Origin: Adiantum capillus-veneris
Lineage: Eukaryota > Streptophyta > Polypodiopsida > Polypodiales > Pteridaceae
NCBI GenBank assembly: GCA_014529385.2
Contig: CM043963.1
Location: forward strand, 108,604,912 to 108,668,911
Reading direction: 5' to 3'
Length of the DNA: 64,000 bases
The translations under genes and the position numbers were made by a program. Shown one piece after another: positions 1 to 12,891 of the stretch. Under the pieces are notes generated by a model that saw only the letters and a program-made list of their open reading frames with translations, made no database searches and had not been told where the DNA came from. Every line of letters begins with the position of its first letter. Position 1 is the first letter of the stretch.

Positions 1-616
1 GTAAAAAGCCAATCATTATGGACTCATTTATGCTATGTTTTGTCCTCCTTGTGCTCGATTGACGCCCTAGCTCAATTTGAACAGGCTCTGTTTGAGTATT
101 GGAAAACATTAAAATATAGAGCTATAAAGCATTCAAGAATGAAGATATGAAAATCAATTATATATTTGCAAACAACCCCGGGTCCATCTCAAAACATTAA
201 GTGTCACGTGAGTTCACCGGAGGGGGTTTTTAATAGTTCAAAGAGTTCCATAATTACATGTATAAGAGGGCTTAAACAATGAAAGGTTTAACAAAGGTTA
301 CATCCCTGTGAAAGAAAAGGGGTCTTTTAATCCATAGTGCACAATGAAGTGTGTGTAGAACTCTGTACAAAGAGAGGTTGCACATGGAGAAACCCTGAAA
401 TCAATTGGATCATTTGAATAAAGAAGAGAGAACCCCTACAAAATTGAACCCTAGGGGCATGTAAACTACACCAACGGACATGCTCCATGATCTAAAAATA
501 AGGCCTCTACCCACATAGGGTAACTACTTATTGCTGGTTAATGGACATACCCATTAACACCCCTTGGCACATCAGGGGGGTCCAAAGGAAATTTTGATAG
601 CTTTGAACAAAAGACA
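1..616. other. Unassigned flank left of element A
   Basis: No coding frame, RNA gene or repeat that I recognise is present. The short open frames here have no motif. The sequence is moderately AT-rich and carries a G-run near 572. The last bases (617-621, TAAGG) are the left target-site copy of element A. Confidence 0.5.
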
Positions 617-621
617 TAAGG

Positions 622-2217
622 TGTAATGGAATTGGCCTATTTAATTTGAGAGTAGCAGAAATTAATGAGAGTACTTTTGAGAAATGACTTTGTGAGCATA
701 GCGGGTGAACATAATTGAAGATAGCAACATAATCATAGCAATTAGCTAACTTGGCATGAACAATACTTTTGCAAGAGAGAGCATTTAGAGAACATGACAA
801 CAGTTGTGGACTAGATTATGCGGAGCCGGTCCCCCCTCCAATAGGCATTTGTATTATGATTTCTCCCATTAAGAGAGACTTATTACAATACAATCTTTGT
901 GTTCCTTGTGACCTAGGTGATGCAATGAAGATGGAAAGCTTCATGCATCACAAACATAACATAAACTTGAAGAAAGCTTTAACTATCCCAAGCCTCAATC
1001 CCAAGACCTCAAACACCTTCGAATGTGGAGAGAGCTAGTAGGGAATGAGGGTAGGGAAGAGGAAGAAGAAACATTTCGTAGGAGAAAGAATTAGTTCCTC
1101 ACTTATCATAACTCTTGTTTCTAGCATACATAATAGCATAGTAATGAAGAAGAAGGAGATGGCAAGCTTAAGCATTGAAGCATGGCTCTTGGTTGGATTT
1201 GCACTCCATATCCAAGAGTGTTGGTGTAGGCTCTCAACCTCTACTTGCTTGGAGAAGGAGAGGGAGCTCTTGCACTTTGCATAGCACACAATGAGAGTGT
1301 TTGTGAGTGTGTGTGGGTGAGTATACCCCCTAAGAAGCCCCCTAGATTGCTTGGGTCGACCCCCCCTTGCAGCTCATGCTTGAAGCTCATTGGATCCCTC
1401 CAGGCCTAGCCAATCACAAGCAGGAGGCATTACAAGCAGCAAGGGTAGCCTTGAGACAAGTGTCCCCCTTTCCCCTTTGAGAGAGAGGGCTAGATAAATG
1501 CTAAATCATTTAATTAAATCTCCTAAATTATTATTGGACCCCTTGGGTGGCCAACCAATAGGCTTCAGGCACACCATGAGGGCAACATGAGGAGGAATTT
1601 GTCAAGTGTCCCTTTTGCTTTCTTTGTACCATGCATGCCTTGTGTGAGTGTGTGGGTGTTCTCTCTCATCCCCCCTCATGTAGGGCTCGCCCCCTCCTTG
1701 TAGGGATTGAATCTTTGACTTTTTGACACCTCAAGCCCCTCATGCATAGGCCCAGTTCCCACCACAAGCTTGGCTCATAAGCACTTTAACCTTGGGCTGG
1801 GTTCTCACCTCAAGTGCAACCCTAGCATCTCAAGCATGTCAAGCACCTTAAGCATCTCAATAATTAAGCACCTCAAGCACCTTAGTCATCAAGCATGACA
1901 AGCAGGACAAGCACCTCGAGCTGGGTCGGGTTCCCGCGCCTCAAGCTCAGCCCTAGCTTACCTAAGGTCAAATGACTTTTACACACATTATTGGAGGTCT
2001 TCAATGAAGCTAACCGTAAGCTCTTATGCTCCATTTGTTAGCCTTGCTCTTTGATAGACCATCTCTCATTTGGGACTGGCCTCGTGTTGAGATAGATCTA
2101 TAAGCACATGTCTATATCTTAACACTTGTTCCCGTTTATTCTCCCATATTAAGTGATCAATTTAATATGAGAAAATCATTTGGGTTGGGTAGATATTAGA
2201 TATTAGATTTTATGACA
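622..2217 (-). repeat. 3' LTR of element A
   Basis: A 1,596-bp copy of the A long terminal repeat. It matches 7753-9392 end to end with roughly 2 percent substitutions by eye, plus an indel of about 45 bp in a run of CTCAAGCA-like short repeats near 1850-1900. On the coding strand it runs TG to CA. The small open frames inside (for example 1045-1284) recur in both LTRs and look non-coding. Confidence 0.93.
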
Positions 2218-2232
2218 TTACCTCTCTCTTGA
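2218..2232 (-). promoter_or_regulatory. Polypurine tract of element A
   Basis: On the minus strand CAAGAGAGAGGTAA lies directly before the start of the 3' LTR. Its position and purine content fit the plus-strand DNA primer of an LTR retrotransposon. Confidence 0.8.
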
Positions 2233-2627
2233 AATCATAGTCGTCCTCGACTATGAGGTAGAAGAGATAAAGCCTCAGTCATTAGTCAATTTTACTTAGC
2301 GGGTAGAGGATCCCTTTTTACCCTACGACATCTTTCCAAGATGGATGACTAATCCATTTGGTGCTTGGGAGACATAGCTGCTGCAAGCATGTCTTCTCTT
2401 TAGTCCATTTCATTCTCCCAAAGTAGAGTGACAGATTCTACTTGGTGTTTGAGAGACATCGTCATCACAAACATGATTCTAAGCATGCATACTAGTTAAA
2501 TTTGTGCACAATTAAAAAGAGGACTAGTCTTATAAAACAAAAACATGAGTCATTTAAAAGAAATTTGTACATTTGCTTACTCTAATGTAGCATTCTAAGC
2601 ATTGACAAGGTTCATATTGTCCTTAAG

Positions 2628-3905
2628 CTATATTCCTTGCATCCATCTAGCATCTTCAAAAGGATAATTTTTAAACTTAATAAGATACCGTCGGATAATC
2701 TTACCATGTCGTAGTACCTTGTCTTCATGCCGAAGGACAGCTTCGGGTTGTAGCACCTCTTCTTGGTCTTCAACTTCGGGAGGGTCTTCAATAATTGGTT
2801 CAGTTGGTGGCTCTCCTTTGTAGGGCTTAAGTAGGCTTACATGAAAGGCATTGTGTATGAGCCAATGGTTGGGCAACTTGAGTTGATAAGCCGTCTCATT
2901 GATGGGCTTCAAGATTTGGAAAGGACCATAGTATCTTTTTGCTAGTTTAGCATAATACTTTTAATGGCCCGTAGGATTTTTGCCCGTCGTTTGCCTTAAT
3001 CGAGCCTTAGGAAACTTGAGTAAGACCCAATCATTTTCTTTGAACATTAAGGCTCTTCTATGCTTATCAGCAGCAACTTTTTGCCTTTGTTGAGAGATGG
3101 ATATAGCCTCCTTAATCTTTTGAAAAGATTCTTGTAGGTCACGGCTATACTCATCGGCGGCGAAGATCTTCCCATGTACTTTGAGTGGCAAGGGACTTTT
3201 AGGTCTTCCCTCAATGATCTCAAAAGGTGCTTTTTCCATAGAAGTATGTACAATATTATTGTAGGCATACTCTACAAGAGGTAAGTACTTTTCCCATTGT
3301 GAGCGTTGATCTACTTCGGTAACATAAGTCTTGAGTAGATCGAGTATCGTAAGATTGGCTATCTCACTTTGGCCATCCGTTTATGGGTGATAGGCCAAAG
3401 AGGAATTCAATCTTGTTCCTAGATTTTCAAAGAGACCTTTCTAGAAATTACTGGTCATTCTAGGATCTCTATCTGACATGATGGATGTGGGTAATCCATG
3501 GTGCTTGAAAATCTGAGATATGAAGAGAGTTGCCATTTGATGTGCCTTAATAGTTTTTTTGACAGGAATAAAATGTGCTTGCTTGCTAAACCTGTCAACT
3601 ATTGTCCATATTCCTGTATTCCCATGGATAGACTTGGGTAATCCAAAGATGAAATCCATGGATATACTCTCCCATGGTGAATTTGGGATAGGCAATGGTT
3701 GGAGTAATCCAGGTTGCTTCCCTCTATCATACTTGGTCTTTTGGCATACTACACATTTTGAAACATACTCTTGTATGTCTGCTTTCATGGTAGGCCAATA
3801 GAAGTACGTCTCTACTCCTCGGAGAGTCGGTTGAATACCTCTATGCCCCGCATATGGAGGAGCATGGGATTCATACATAACTTTTGAAGGGAATGGGTAA
3901 CACAT
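2628..3905 (-). pseudogene. Element A integrase with chromodomain-like C terminus, broken
   Basis: Integrase would insert the cDNA into host chromatin. Visible in order on the minus strand are an HHCC zinc module (HAPPYAGH ... CVVC), the catalytic-core start with the first Asp in SMDFIFGLP, the segment RFSKQAHFIPV, and SDRDPRM near the second Asp. The reading frame then stops at 3441 (TAG) and again at 2961 (TAA), but the same frame continues through both. The last piece holds the GPY-like C-terminal region and a chromodomain-like stretch ([17 protein letters not shown]), ending with a stop at 2628. The chromodomain would tether integrase to modified histones, as known for plant chromoviruses. 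The gene cannot make a full protein. Confidence 0.9.
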
Positions 3906-5261
3906 AGCCTATTGCCGTGGAGAAGATAACCATCCTGCAAGGTGAATGGTTCCTCTTTCTTCCCCAAAGCAAGGGCTGACATTATGTCTCTAAAGTCAGG
4001 GTCAGTAGCATACTCATCTATCATAGAGGATAGATCATTGTGAGTAGCTATAGACACCGCATTAACTTTGGGTCGTCGTGAAAGTGCATCGGCCACTTGA
4101 TTGTGCTTACCAGCTATGTGAGCAATATGGAAATTGGAAATTAAATTGCGAAAGAAAATTTTCCCACCTCATTTGTTTGCCGGAAAGCTTGGTTTGCATC
4201 ATGAAATACTTGAGACTTTGGTGGTCGGTTCGTAGGATAAATGGAGTCCCCAATAGGTAGTGCTTCCATGTGTCTAGGGCATGTAGAACAGCTAAAAGCT
4301 CTTTCTCATAAATGCCCAAGACTTGTTCATCAATATTGAGCCTTCGGCTCTCATATGCTATGGCATGCCCTTCTTGAAGCAAAACTGCTCCAAGGCAATC
4401 ACCACAAGCATCACATTGGACCTCAAATGGCTTTGAGAGATCCGGAAGCACGAGGACTGGTTGGGAAGTAAGCTTCTCTTTGAGATTTTTAAAAGCATTT
4501 TTCTCCTTAGCAGTCCATACAAACTTAACGTTCTTCTTAGTTAAGTTGTGTAGTGGTCCTGCTACTTGAGAGAATTTTTCTATGAAGCATCTATAGTATG
4601 CGCACATACCAACAAAGCTTCTTAGCTCATGTAGATTTTTTCGGTTAGGCCATGCTTTTATTACCTCTAACTTTGATGGATCCATTCGGATACCATCTTT
4701 AGAGATAATATGACCTAGGTATTGAATCTCTTGAAGGAAGAATTCGCTTTTTTTTTGGTTGAGAAAATGCTTGTTCTCCCTCAATGCTTAAAAAATCACT
4801 TGGAGATGTTGCTTATGTTCCTCCATAGAGTTGGAGTAGATGATGATATCATCAAAGAACACTCCAGTGAATTTGCGGTATGGTCTAAAAATTATCTCCA
4901 TCAAACGATTGAACGTAGCTGGTGCATTAGTCAAGCCAAAAGGCATGACTAGATATTCATAAAGACCAAACGTTGTGTGAAATGCGGTCTTTAAGATATC
5001 TTCATCCACTATCCTTATTTGATGATAGACACTCTTAAGGTCAATCCTACTAAAGTAGGTAGAGCCTTGTAGCTTATCAAACTGATCTTCTACCCGAGGT
5101 ACGGGAAATTTGTTTTTGATAGTGATATGGTTTAGTGCTCGATAGTCCACACACATACGGTATGTACCATCTTTCTTTTGCACTAAAAGGACTGGAGAAC
5201 AAAAGGGAGAGGAACTAGGCCTCACCATCCCTTTGTCTACCAGCTCTTGTACTTGCCTCAT
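3906..5261 (-). pseudogene. Element A reverse transcriptase and RNase H, broken
   Basis: The region from 5261 down holds RT palm motifs: [37 protein letters not shown], the MPFGLTNAP motif, and the active site FFDD at about 4842-4862 in place of the usual YVDD. An in-frame TAA at 4788 cuts the palm from the thumb and connection. RNase H follows with DACGDCLGAVLLQ (Asp), the EKELLAVLHA segment (Glu) and RTDHQSLKYF (Asp), ending near the conserved ADALSR motif. A frameshift near 4130 separates that motif from the rest, and another near 3880 separates it from integrase. Family and order are certain; function is lost. Confidence 0.92.
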
Positions 5262-5425
5262 GATCTCCGATCTCCTCTTGTTGAGCTTGTGAGACTAGAT
5301 AAGGAGGCTTGTTAGGTGGTGAGCTTCTAGGAAGGAGCTCAGTGCGATTGTCATCATCCCCTCATTTTGGAGGTAAGTCCATAGGGATATCATCGATGAA
5401 CACATCTTGGAATCCTTTTAGAAAA

Positions 5426-5970
5426 TTAGACAAGTCTACCATTTACATTTGATGAAACATTAGTATCTTTTAGAGAATCTTTGACAAAAATCATGTACGC
5501 AGAAACTGAGCTCTTCATTGACTTATCAAAACCAAGAGGATTTACAAGTGGAATAGTGCGACCACGCTCGCTAGCATCTATATACATGTTCTTTCCCATG
5601 TAGGTGAAGTAGATTCTCCTTTCAGGGAACTTCATGTTGGCAGCCATGTGATCAAACCAAGGTGCCCCTAGGATAACATCCTCATGTTGGAGAGGAGAGA
5701 TGAAGAAGTCTTCTTTGTCGACATAGCTTTGGACATGAAGCCTCAACTTTCCAATCAAGGGAGTAACGGAGGCTTGTTATCCCTTGAGAGCTGCATCAAC
5801 CACTACTATATCTCCCATCTCAAAAGCTTGAATGCCCAACTTGGTGGCCAACTCAGTTGATATGAAGTTGAGAGTAGAGCCAGGGTCAAACAAGATGTAG
5901 GCATCATGCTCTCTTACCTTTTCCCAAGCATAGGAAAGTGATGATCCTTTGCAATGAGCATCCTCTTTTG
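5426..5970 (-). pseudogene. Element A aspartic protease region, broken
   Basis: A retropepsin that would cut the Gag-Pol polyprotein. The catalytic segment reads ILFDPGSTLNF, so the canonical D-S/T-G is D-P-G. The distal motif DVILGAPWFD is typical. The two parts are in one frame but are split by an in-frame TAA at 5777. Another frameshift between 5261 and 5426 separates it from reverse transcriptase. Confidence 0.85.
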
Positions 5971-7342
5971 GAGCTTCGATGGTGGAAGCCCTATGAGTCT
6001 CATTGCGAGTATTCTTCTTGGGGCAAGAACGATAGCCATGTCCTTGCTCCCCACACTTGAAACACTTATGGTGCTTGCGAAAAGCTTCAAGCTCTTCAGG
6101 AGAGAGTTTGTTTTTAACTTTGTAAACTCCCTTCTCCTTGGACCAATTGTTGTTGTTGCTGGAAGTGACTTGGGAAGTATTTTGAACATTGGTTTTCCCC
6201 TTTGCATCATTTTTGTCTTTGTTTTCCATGGGCTTGACATTATGTCTAGCCCCTTGATGGAAATTGATGCGTGAAGCAACCATGGTGTGATGGATTACTT
6301 CGCTAATAGTACCAGACCGTTGAGAGTTGATATATTCGGCCATCTCTTTGCACAGAATTGCTGCCTTTGCTCGGCAAAGTCTATCTTTTGAAAGACAGTA
6401 GCCTTGAGATGTAAATCCCAAAACTTGTCTACGTACTTGTGGATAGACTCATGAGAGAGAAGCTTCAAGCTGCGCCATTCAGTAAACACTTTGTCTTTTG
6501 CATCGCTTGCAAAGAATTGCTTCATGATGGAAACTCGTAGAGTTTTCCATGTCTTTGGGGCTTCACCATTTCCACGAAGGCTAGCCCACCATTGACGAGC
6601 TGATTTTTGGAAGTGCATAGCTACATGACGTAGCTTGGAGGACTCTGTGAAGCCCTCGTCTCCAAAGGCCGCATCAAATTGCTGGATGAAGGCCAACACT
6701 TTGTCGGTAGCACCAAAGGTGCCATCATAGGTGAGAAAAGAGATACTCTTTCCTCCCTCCTTGAAGTTCTTTAGCTTTTGTGACCTTCGCCATGCAGGAA
6801 ATGATTTGCGATGTCCTCCCCTCTTGTATTCTCTAGGCAAATAGCCATAACTTTCATCGGAAGAGGAGGAAGGTGAAGAAGAAGGAGAAGAGGGTGACCT
6901 CTTCCTAGCCCTTTTCTTCCTTTGTTTCCTCTCTTGCCTTTCAGAGTGATAAGGAGAAGGACTATGTGTTGATCTTTTCCTCTTGGGAGGAGTGGGCGAT
7001 CGTCTAGACCGCCGTCTTCGTGGAGCCACATCTTCAGAGGAACTTAAACTTTGATTGCTTTCTTGCTCTTTGGATTCCTCCTCTCAAATGGGAGAGAGTC
7101 TTCTTTTGGGGGTCTCTTCAAGAGGCCTCCTAAGCTCTCTCTCCTCTTGGAGAGAAAGGGAAATTCCATAAGCACGAAGTTGTTGAGTAACTTCGGCTTG
7201 CAAAGTAGGGTTGCCCATAGCTTGCTGCAACCTAGTGAGTGACGAGATAATTCACAAACATGGGAGCATCATCATTAGCACCTTCATGTTCAAAATCAAA
7301 GCTATCAATGTTCATTCTACTCTCTTGATTATTGTCAGCCAT
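5971..7342 (-). pseudogene. Element A gag, broken
   Basis: Gag forms the virus-like particle. The likely ATG is at 7342-7340 (MADNNQESRMNID). A frameshift follows near 7247, a TGA at 7086, then an Arg/Ser-rich stretch (APRRRRSRRS) and the Ty3 capsid core around FLTYDGTF and the ARQWWASLRG segment (6400-6800). Another frameshift lies near 6350. The nucleocapsid zinc knuckle CFKCGEQGHGYRSC (C-x2-C-x4-H-x4-C) is at about 6027-6069. The ATG is chosen because it lies 0.4 kb inside the 5' LTR and begins a frame that matches the later gag in style. Confidence 0.85.
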
Positions 7343-7734
7343 GTTAACAAAATTTATGTACTTAGTGTATGCTTTGGCAATTCAAAACCTTAGTTGCCAC
7401 TCCTCTTAGCCTTTGAAAATTGGCTCTTAAGTATCTACACCCACGGCTCGAAGTGGTTAATTATAGAGAGTAGAGGAGTAGGTCTAACATAGCAGAGTTG
7501 TCGAGGGCTAGCTCCTTTCGGACTTCTTATGGCTCAATAATGGTAAAGCCGTAGGCAAGTCTAAAAAGACTCCATTATTAGGTCCAAAGCTCCCGAGGTG
7601 TGCACCATCTCCCACATAGTGGGCTCAACAAAATCGATAATAGATCCCAGTTCCACTTACCCTAATATAATTAACAACATCAACCATTTATAGGCTACTT
7701 AAGGACCTCTCTTCTTAAGCAAGAAAAGAGAAAC

Positions 7735-7752
7735 CAAATGCTCTGATACCAA
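7735..7752 (-). promoter_or_regulatory. Primer binding site (initiator tRNA-Met type) of element A
   Basis: Immediately inside the 5' LTR the minus strand reads TTGGTATCAGAGCATTTGG. This matches the plant initiator tRNA-Met primer site. It fixes the element's direction. Confidence 0.9.
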
Positions 7753-9392
7753 TGTAATGGAATTGGCCTATTTAATTTGAGAGTAGCAGAAATTAATGAG
7801 AGTACTTTTGAGAAATGACTTTGTGAGCATAGCGGGTGAATATAATTGAAGATAGCAACATAATCATAGCAATTAGCTAACTTGGCATGAACAATACTTT
7901 TGCAAGAGAGAGAATTTAGAGAACATGACAACAATTGTGGACTAGATTATGCGGAGCCGGTCCCCCCTCCAATAGGCATTTGTATTATGATTTCTCCCAT
8001 TAAGAGAGACTTGTTACAATACAATCTTTGTGTTCCTTGTGACCTAGGTGATGCAATGAAGATGGAAAGCTTCATGCATCACAAGCATAACATAAACTTG
8101 AAGAAAGCTTTAACTATCCCAAGCCTCAGTCCCAAGACCTCAAACAACTTCGAATGTGGAGAGAGCTAGCAGGGAATGAGGGTAGGGAAGAGGAAGAAGA
8201 AACATTTCGTAGGAGAAAGAATTAGTTCCTCACTTATCATAACTCTTGTTTCTAGCATACATAATAGCATAGTAATGAAGAAGAAGGAGATGGCAAGCTT
8301 AAGCATTGAAGCATGGTTCTTGGTTGGATTTTCACTCCATATCCAAGAGTGTTGGTGTAGGCTCTCAACCTCTACTTGCTTGGAGAAGGAGAGGGAGCTC
8401 TTGCACTTTGCATAGCACACAATGAGAGTGTTTGTGAGTGTGTGTGGGTGAGTATACCCCCTAAGCAACCCCCTAGCTTGCTTGGGTCGACCCCCCCTTG
8501 TAGCTCATGCTTGAAGCTCATTGGATCCCTCCAGGCCTAGCCAATCACAAGCAGGAGGCATTACAAGCAGCAAGGGTAGCCTTGAGACAAGTGTCCCCCT
8601 TTCCCCTTTGAGAGAGAGGGCTAGATAAATGCTAAATCATTTAATTAAATCTCCTAAATTATTATTGGACCCCTTGGGTGGCCAACCAATAGGCTTCAGG
8701 CACACCATGAGGGCAACATGAGGAGGAACTTGTCAAGTGTCCCTTTTGCTTTCTTTGTACCATGCATGCCTTGTGTGAGTGTGTGGGTGTTCTCTCTCAT
8801 CCCCCCTCATGTAGGGCTCGCCCCCTCCTTGTAGGGATTGAATTTTTTGACTTTTTGACACCTCAAGCCCCTCATGCATAGCCCAGTTCCCACTGCAAGC
8901 TTGGCTCGTAGGCACTTTAAGCTTGGGCTGGGTTCTCACCTCAAGTGCAACCCTAGCATCTCAAGCATGTCAAGCACCTTAAGCATCTCAATAATTAAGC
9001 ACCTCAAGCATCTCAAGAACCTCAATCATCAAGAACCTCAAGCACCTTAATCATCAAGCATGACAAGCAGGACAAGCACCTCGAGCTGGGTCGGGTTCCC
9101 GCGCCTCAAGCTCAGCCCTAGCTTACCTAAGGTCAAAGGCCTTTTACACACATTATTGGAGGTCTTCAATGAAGCTAAACCTAAGGTCTTATGCTCCATT
9201 TGTTAGCCTTTCTCTTTGATAGACCATCTCTCATTTGGGCCCCTTTAGCATTGGCCCCGTGTTGAGATAGATCTATAAGCACATGTCTATATCTTAACAC
9301 TTGTTCCCGTTTATTCTCCCATATTAAGTGATCAATTTAATATGAGAAAATCATTTGGGTTGGTTTGATATTAGATATTAGATTTTATGACA
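7753..9392 (-). repeat. 5' LTR of element A
   Basis: A 1,640-bp LTR copy. It is slightly longer than the other LTR because of extra CTCAAGAACCTCAATCATCAA-type short repeats near 9005-9050. Its right border is exact because it is followed by the TAAGG target duplication at 9393-9397. Confidence 0.93.
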
Positions 9393-9397
9393 TAAGG

Positions 9398-10768
9398 GTT
9401 GGAGAAATTATTTTTATAGCTTGAAAGATGCACTTTGTAAATTGGTGAGTGGTTCTTACACCTATTACAATGGGGAATGTGAGGGATTCTGACTTTATTT
9501 TGCAACCGTGGAAACCTTTGACATGTCCCTCATCAATCTCGTAGTGGAAATGCAACTACATTTTCCAATGGAGGATCTGGAGGAGACACTCCTCATATGT
9601 TGCCTCTAATAGGCGGTGGTTGGAGAGGACAAAATTGTAGGCATGGCATCATGGTGATATTCTCTAGAAAAAGTTGTATGTTGTTTGAATGCCTTGGATT
9701 TGGCATTACAACATTATAGTAGAGGATGTCTTGACAAATATATTTGACGTATTGCATTTCCAATGTAAATAGAGATCTTAGCATTACATGTTGATGGTAA
9801 GAGTGTCCTTATCGGCCTTGTAAGAAACCATGGAACTCTACATGTTTTTGTCAGCTTTCTACTTCCATCTCTGTCAACCATCATGGTGCTCTATATGTTT
9901 TGCTTAGCCTTCTACTCCACATCTCTTGTGTTGTAGTTGGTTTTGAGGGGACTTGTTGGAGTTCAAGCCTAATTATGCATGTAAATCCACATAAGGAGTC
10001 CACATCATCATCAACAATCATAAGGCATGACCCCATTATCATACCCTTTCATGCATGCCCTTTGGGACCTTATATAATGTACATAGATGATTAACTATCA
10101 CAGGTAACTGAAATGTGTGTTCCATTCTTCTTTCTCTTTCTCTTTTCATGCAACTTTGTTTGTGTGTGTAGGCATAGCAATGTGGCGCCCCATGCTATTT
10201 TTCTACATGTGGCCCTCGTAGCTTGATGGGCCCGCTACATACCTCCATCAACCTTCAAGTAGGTCCTCCTAGAACAACAACTCTCTTTTCACCCCAAAAA
10301 CATGGCACTCTCCTCACCGATAAAGGGTTGGTCACCTTTATAGAACTCATGAATGATGTTGCATCTACCTTCTATTTTTATGTACTTTTAGTATGGTGCG
10401 CTTAGTTCTTTGTCAATAGGACATCCAACACTAACAATGGTGTAAAAAAGCATAGTTATAGATTCCTAAAAGTAGATAAATAATAGTCTAGAGAAAGCAA
10501 GAATTAATGTAAAAAATGCAGCCATATCATATCCTCTCAACCTTTTTCCTCAAGCATCCTACTCTCCTAGAGGGGCAAACAACTTGAGCCATTGCAAGTT
10601 CGAGCATGATGCCAAAAGGAAAAACCTACTCTATCTATCAACTATCAAAGGATGAATCTACCTACTCTGAGGCTATTCATCATTAGGTACTAACATCATA
10701 TCATGTTGGTCTCCATAGGGATAGATTATACTAACCAAAAGATAGATTGCCTAACTGATACTAATTAT
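9398..10768. other. Unassigned spacer between elements A and B
   Basis: No protein motif or structural repeat is recognisable on either strand. Frames of 60-65 codons are present but look random. Confidence 0.4.
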
Positions 10769-12102
10769 TGTGGAGTTGCACTGGGTGTGGAAGCGGTGTG
10801 CTTTGCGTGCAAAGTGTGAGATATAGGAGGAGCAGACACAGACTAGGGTGGAGCTACTCTCACATACTTTGTGAGAGAGCCCTATATTATATGTCAATTA
10901 AAGAATAAGGTGTGTACAAATGATCGACGGGCTAATGCTTGGGTGAATCTCACCAGGGTAAAAGGCACACAGGTTTTACCCAAACAATCTCCCACTAAGT
11001 GGTACTACTATAGGACCTAGTAGTATGTACATGAGCTACAGGGAGGAGTCTCATCTCAATCTATGTCTTGATATTGACACAATATTTTTCACAAAATCAC
11101 TGCTTGCCTTCATAGTGCTCTATTTTGCATAGATCTTGATGTATGCCTAATGTGGTTTGGTTTTTGTCATGCTTAGCCATTGACGGCTCACAAGCTACCT
11201 ATTTTATTAGTTTTCCAAACTCACAGGTCTACAAAGCTACAGGTTTACAAGTTTTCTTGGTATGCATTCCTACTACTGATCTGTTGTTCTTGCACATGAA
11301 AGATGTCAGATTATTACATGGGTGGCATCTGTGGTTTGATTTGCCTAGCCTAGTTGGCTACAATTGATAGGTTCTATGAGTGATAGATTCTAGGTTCAGT
11401 GGGATATTTTTGACCAGTGATTACTTCTCTTTGGGAGTCTTATGCATATGGATATGCATGATTAGCACCTTGTGTGTGCTTTTGCTATGTTGAGAGATGT
11501 TCTTACTCCCTGTAGGGAGCTCACTTGAGTCCAAGTTTTGCTTGCACCTCAATGATGCCTGTTTAAGTGCATGTCTTGTGGTAGTTTTGATTGTTTTTGA
11601 GACTCGATTTGAAAGAGCCTTTTTTGAAATTGTGGCTAGTCTCTGCATAAACCTTTTGAGGGTCGATGTGAAGACGAGCACTAGGGGTTGGGTTACCCAG
11701 TGCGAGGTGGATTAGGTTGTCGGAGATTCCCATTCATGGCCTCGCCATAGGACATGTATAGACGAGTGTAGGTGCTTTGATGCCAAGTTGGCAGACTTTC
11801 AATAGTTCTTTTGTGGACAATATGTCATTATATGCCCGGTCAGCAATCTCTCTATAGTTTGTGCATTGATTGGATGAGGTTTACTTGAGAATTTTATCTC
11901 TAAACAGAGTAGACTTTGTCGGATTTTTCTCGTGAGTCCTCTAGTTTGCTTACAGTACTCTTTTGCATTGACATTGTAGTGATTTTGGTGAGTTTCTTGT
12001 TGAGATTTTGATCTCTATGTAGTGAGACTCTTCCAAAATATTTTGTCAAAGAATTCTCCATAAGTTCTTAGCGTTACTCTCTTCTAGTTAGCTCTTGTCA
12101 CT
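10769..12102 (+). other. Possible LTR and leader of Copia element B
   Basis: This stretch directly precedes the Copia gag start at 12103 and so probably includes the element's 5' LTR and leader. A TGTGGAGTTGCAC start at 10769 would suit an LTR. I see no clear primer site and no matching 3' copy after 17262, so the border is not supported. Confidence 0.3.
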
Positions 12103-12778
12103 ATGGACGGATCTTCTGAAAAAGAAGATTATTACATTAAGAAGTTTGGTGGCACAAATTTCACTATATGGAAGCAAAGAATGCTTGATGTGCTAATTAA
12201 CAAAGAGCTTGCAATGCCATTGAAAGAGTGTAGAGAGGGTTTGTACACTGCTGATCAATGGGAGGAGATTGATGCTTATGCCATGGAAACTATTATGTTG
12301 CATCTTTGGTGAGTCTATATTCTTCATGATTATGGACAAGATCAATGCTAAAGAACTATTGAAGTCTTTAGGCTTGGCATGGGATGTTAAGAGTGCATTG
12401 AACAAAGTGTTTTTTGATGAAGAAGCTTATGCTTCTTAACATGAAACAAGGTAGCAGTGTCAGTTCACACTTGAATGAGTTTAACAGTGTATTTACTGAG
12501 TTGACATTAAAGGAGCTTAATCTCGATAATGAATTGATTACCATTTTCTTGCTATGTTCTTTGCCTACATCATGAGAATATTTAACATTGCTATTAGTAA
12601 CTACTTCCCTAAGAGCAAGTTCATTCTCAGCGATGTTACTAGTGCTTTGATCACGGAAGAGATTCGACGTCAATCTCTTGACACTAGTGGGCATGGTGAT
12701 GCTCATATGGCAGGTGTAAGTAGCCTAAAAAAAAATCACAGGTAGAGAGGTCATAGTCACAATCACGATTGTTCTTAG
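12103..12778 (+). pseudogene. Element B gag, interrupted
   Basis: It starts with ATG at 12103 and a Copia Gag N terminus (KKFGGTNFTIWKQRMLDVL). A stop falls after about 69 codons. Later gag pieces appear in another frame near 12554-12745, with a basic tail (RGHSHNH) that should lead into the zinc knuckle. Element C sits exactly at this point, and a degraded continuation resumes at 13751. Confidence 0.8.
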
Positions 12779-12850
12779 TGTTACCATATACATGTGGTAG
12801 TGATGTGTGTGAACACACTAGGACCCCTGCATTTTTTCCCTCTTAAGGAG
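12779..12850 (+). repeat. Truncated 5' LTR of element C
   Basis: It starts TGTTACCATATACATGTGG and matches the first about 72 bp of the 3' LTR at 13504, up to the shared AGGAGTTT where the 3' LTR enters its poly-C run. The sequence then jumps to RNase H coding DNA. Confidence 0.88.
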
Positions 12851-12891
12851 TTTTGTGGCTGATTTGGGTGTTGGACAGGACATTGCCAACA

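Larger units (their letters stand above)
622..9392 (-). mobile_element. Element A: Ty3/Gypsy chromovirus-type LTR retrotransposon, defective
   Basis: This is an LTR retrotransposon in reverse orientation, 8,771 bp long. Two direct repeats of about 1.6 kb begin with TGTAATGG and end with ATGACA on the plus strand. They are flanked by the perfect 5-bp duplication TAAGG at 617-621 and 9393-9397, so both ends are exact. Between them, reading leftward, are a tRNA-iMet primer site, gag with a zinc knuckle, protease, reverse transcriptase, RNase H, integrase, a chromodomain-like tail and a polypurine tract. The order PR-RT-RH-IN and the C-terminal chromodomain mark it as a Ty3/Gypsy chromovirus. Coding is broken by at least five frameshifts and six stops. 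Confidence 0.95.

Noticed and set aside
1035-1289. Paired frames in both LTRs of A (also 8166-8468)
   Set aside because: They are conserved only as LTR DNA and are open on both strands, with no domain.
10769-11000. A defined 5' LTR for Copia B
   Set aside because: There is no matching 3' copy, no primer site and no target duplication, so the border would be a guess.
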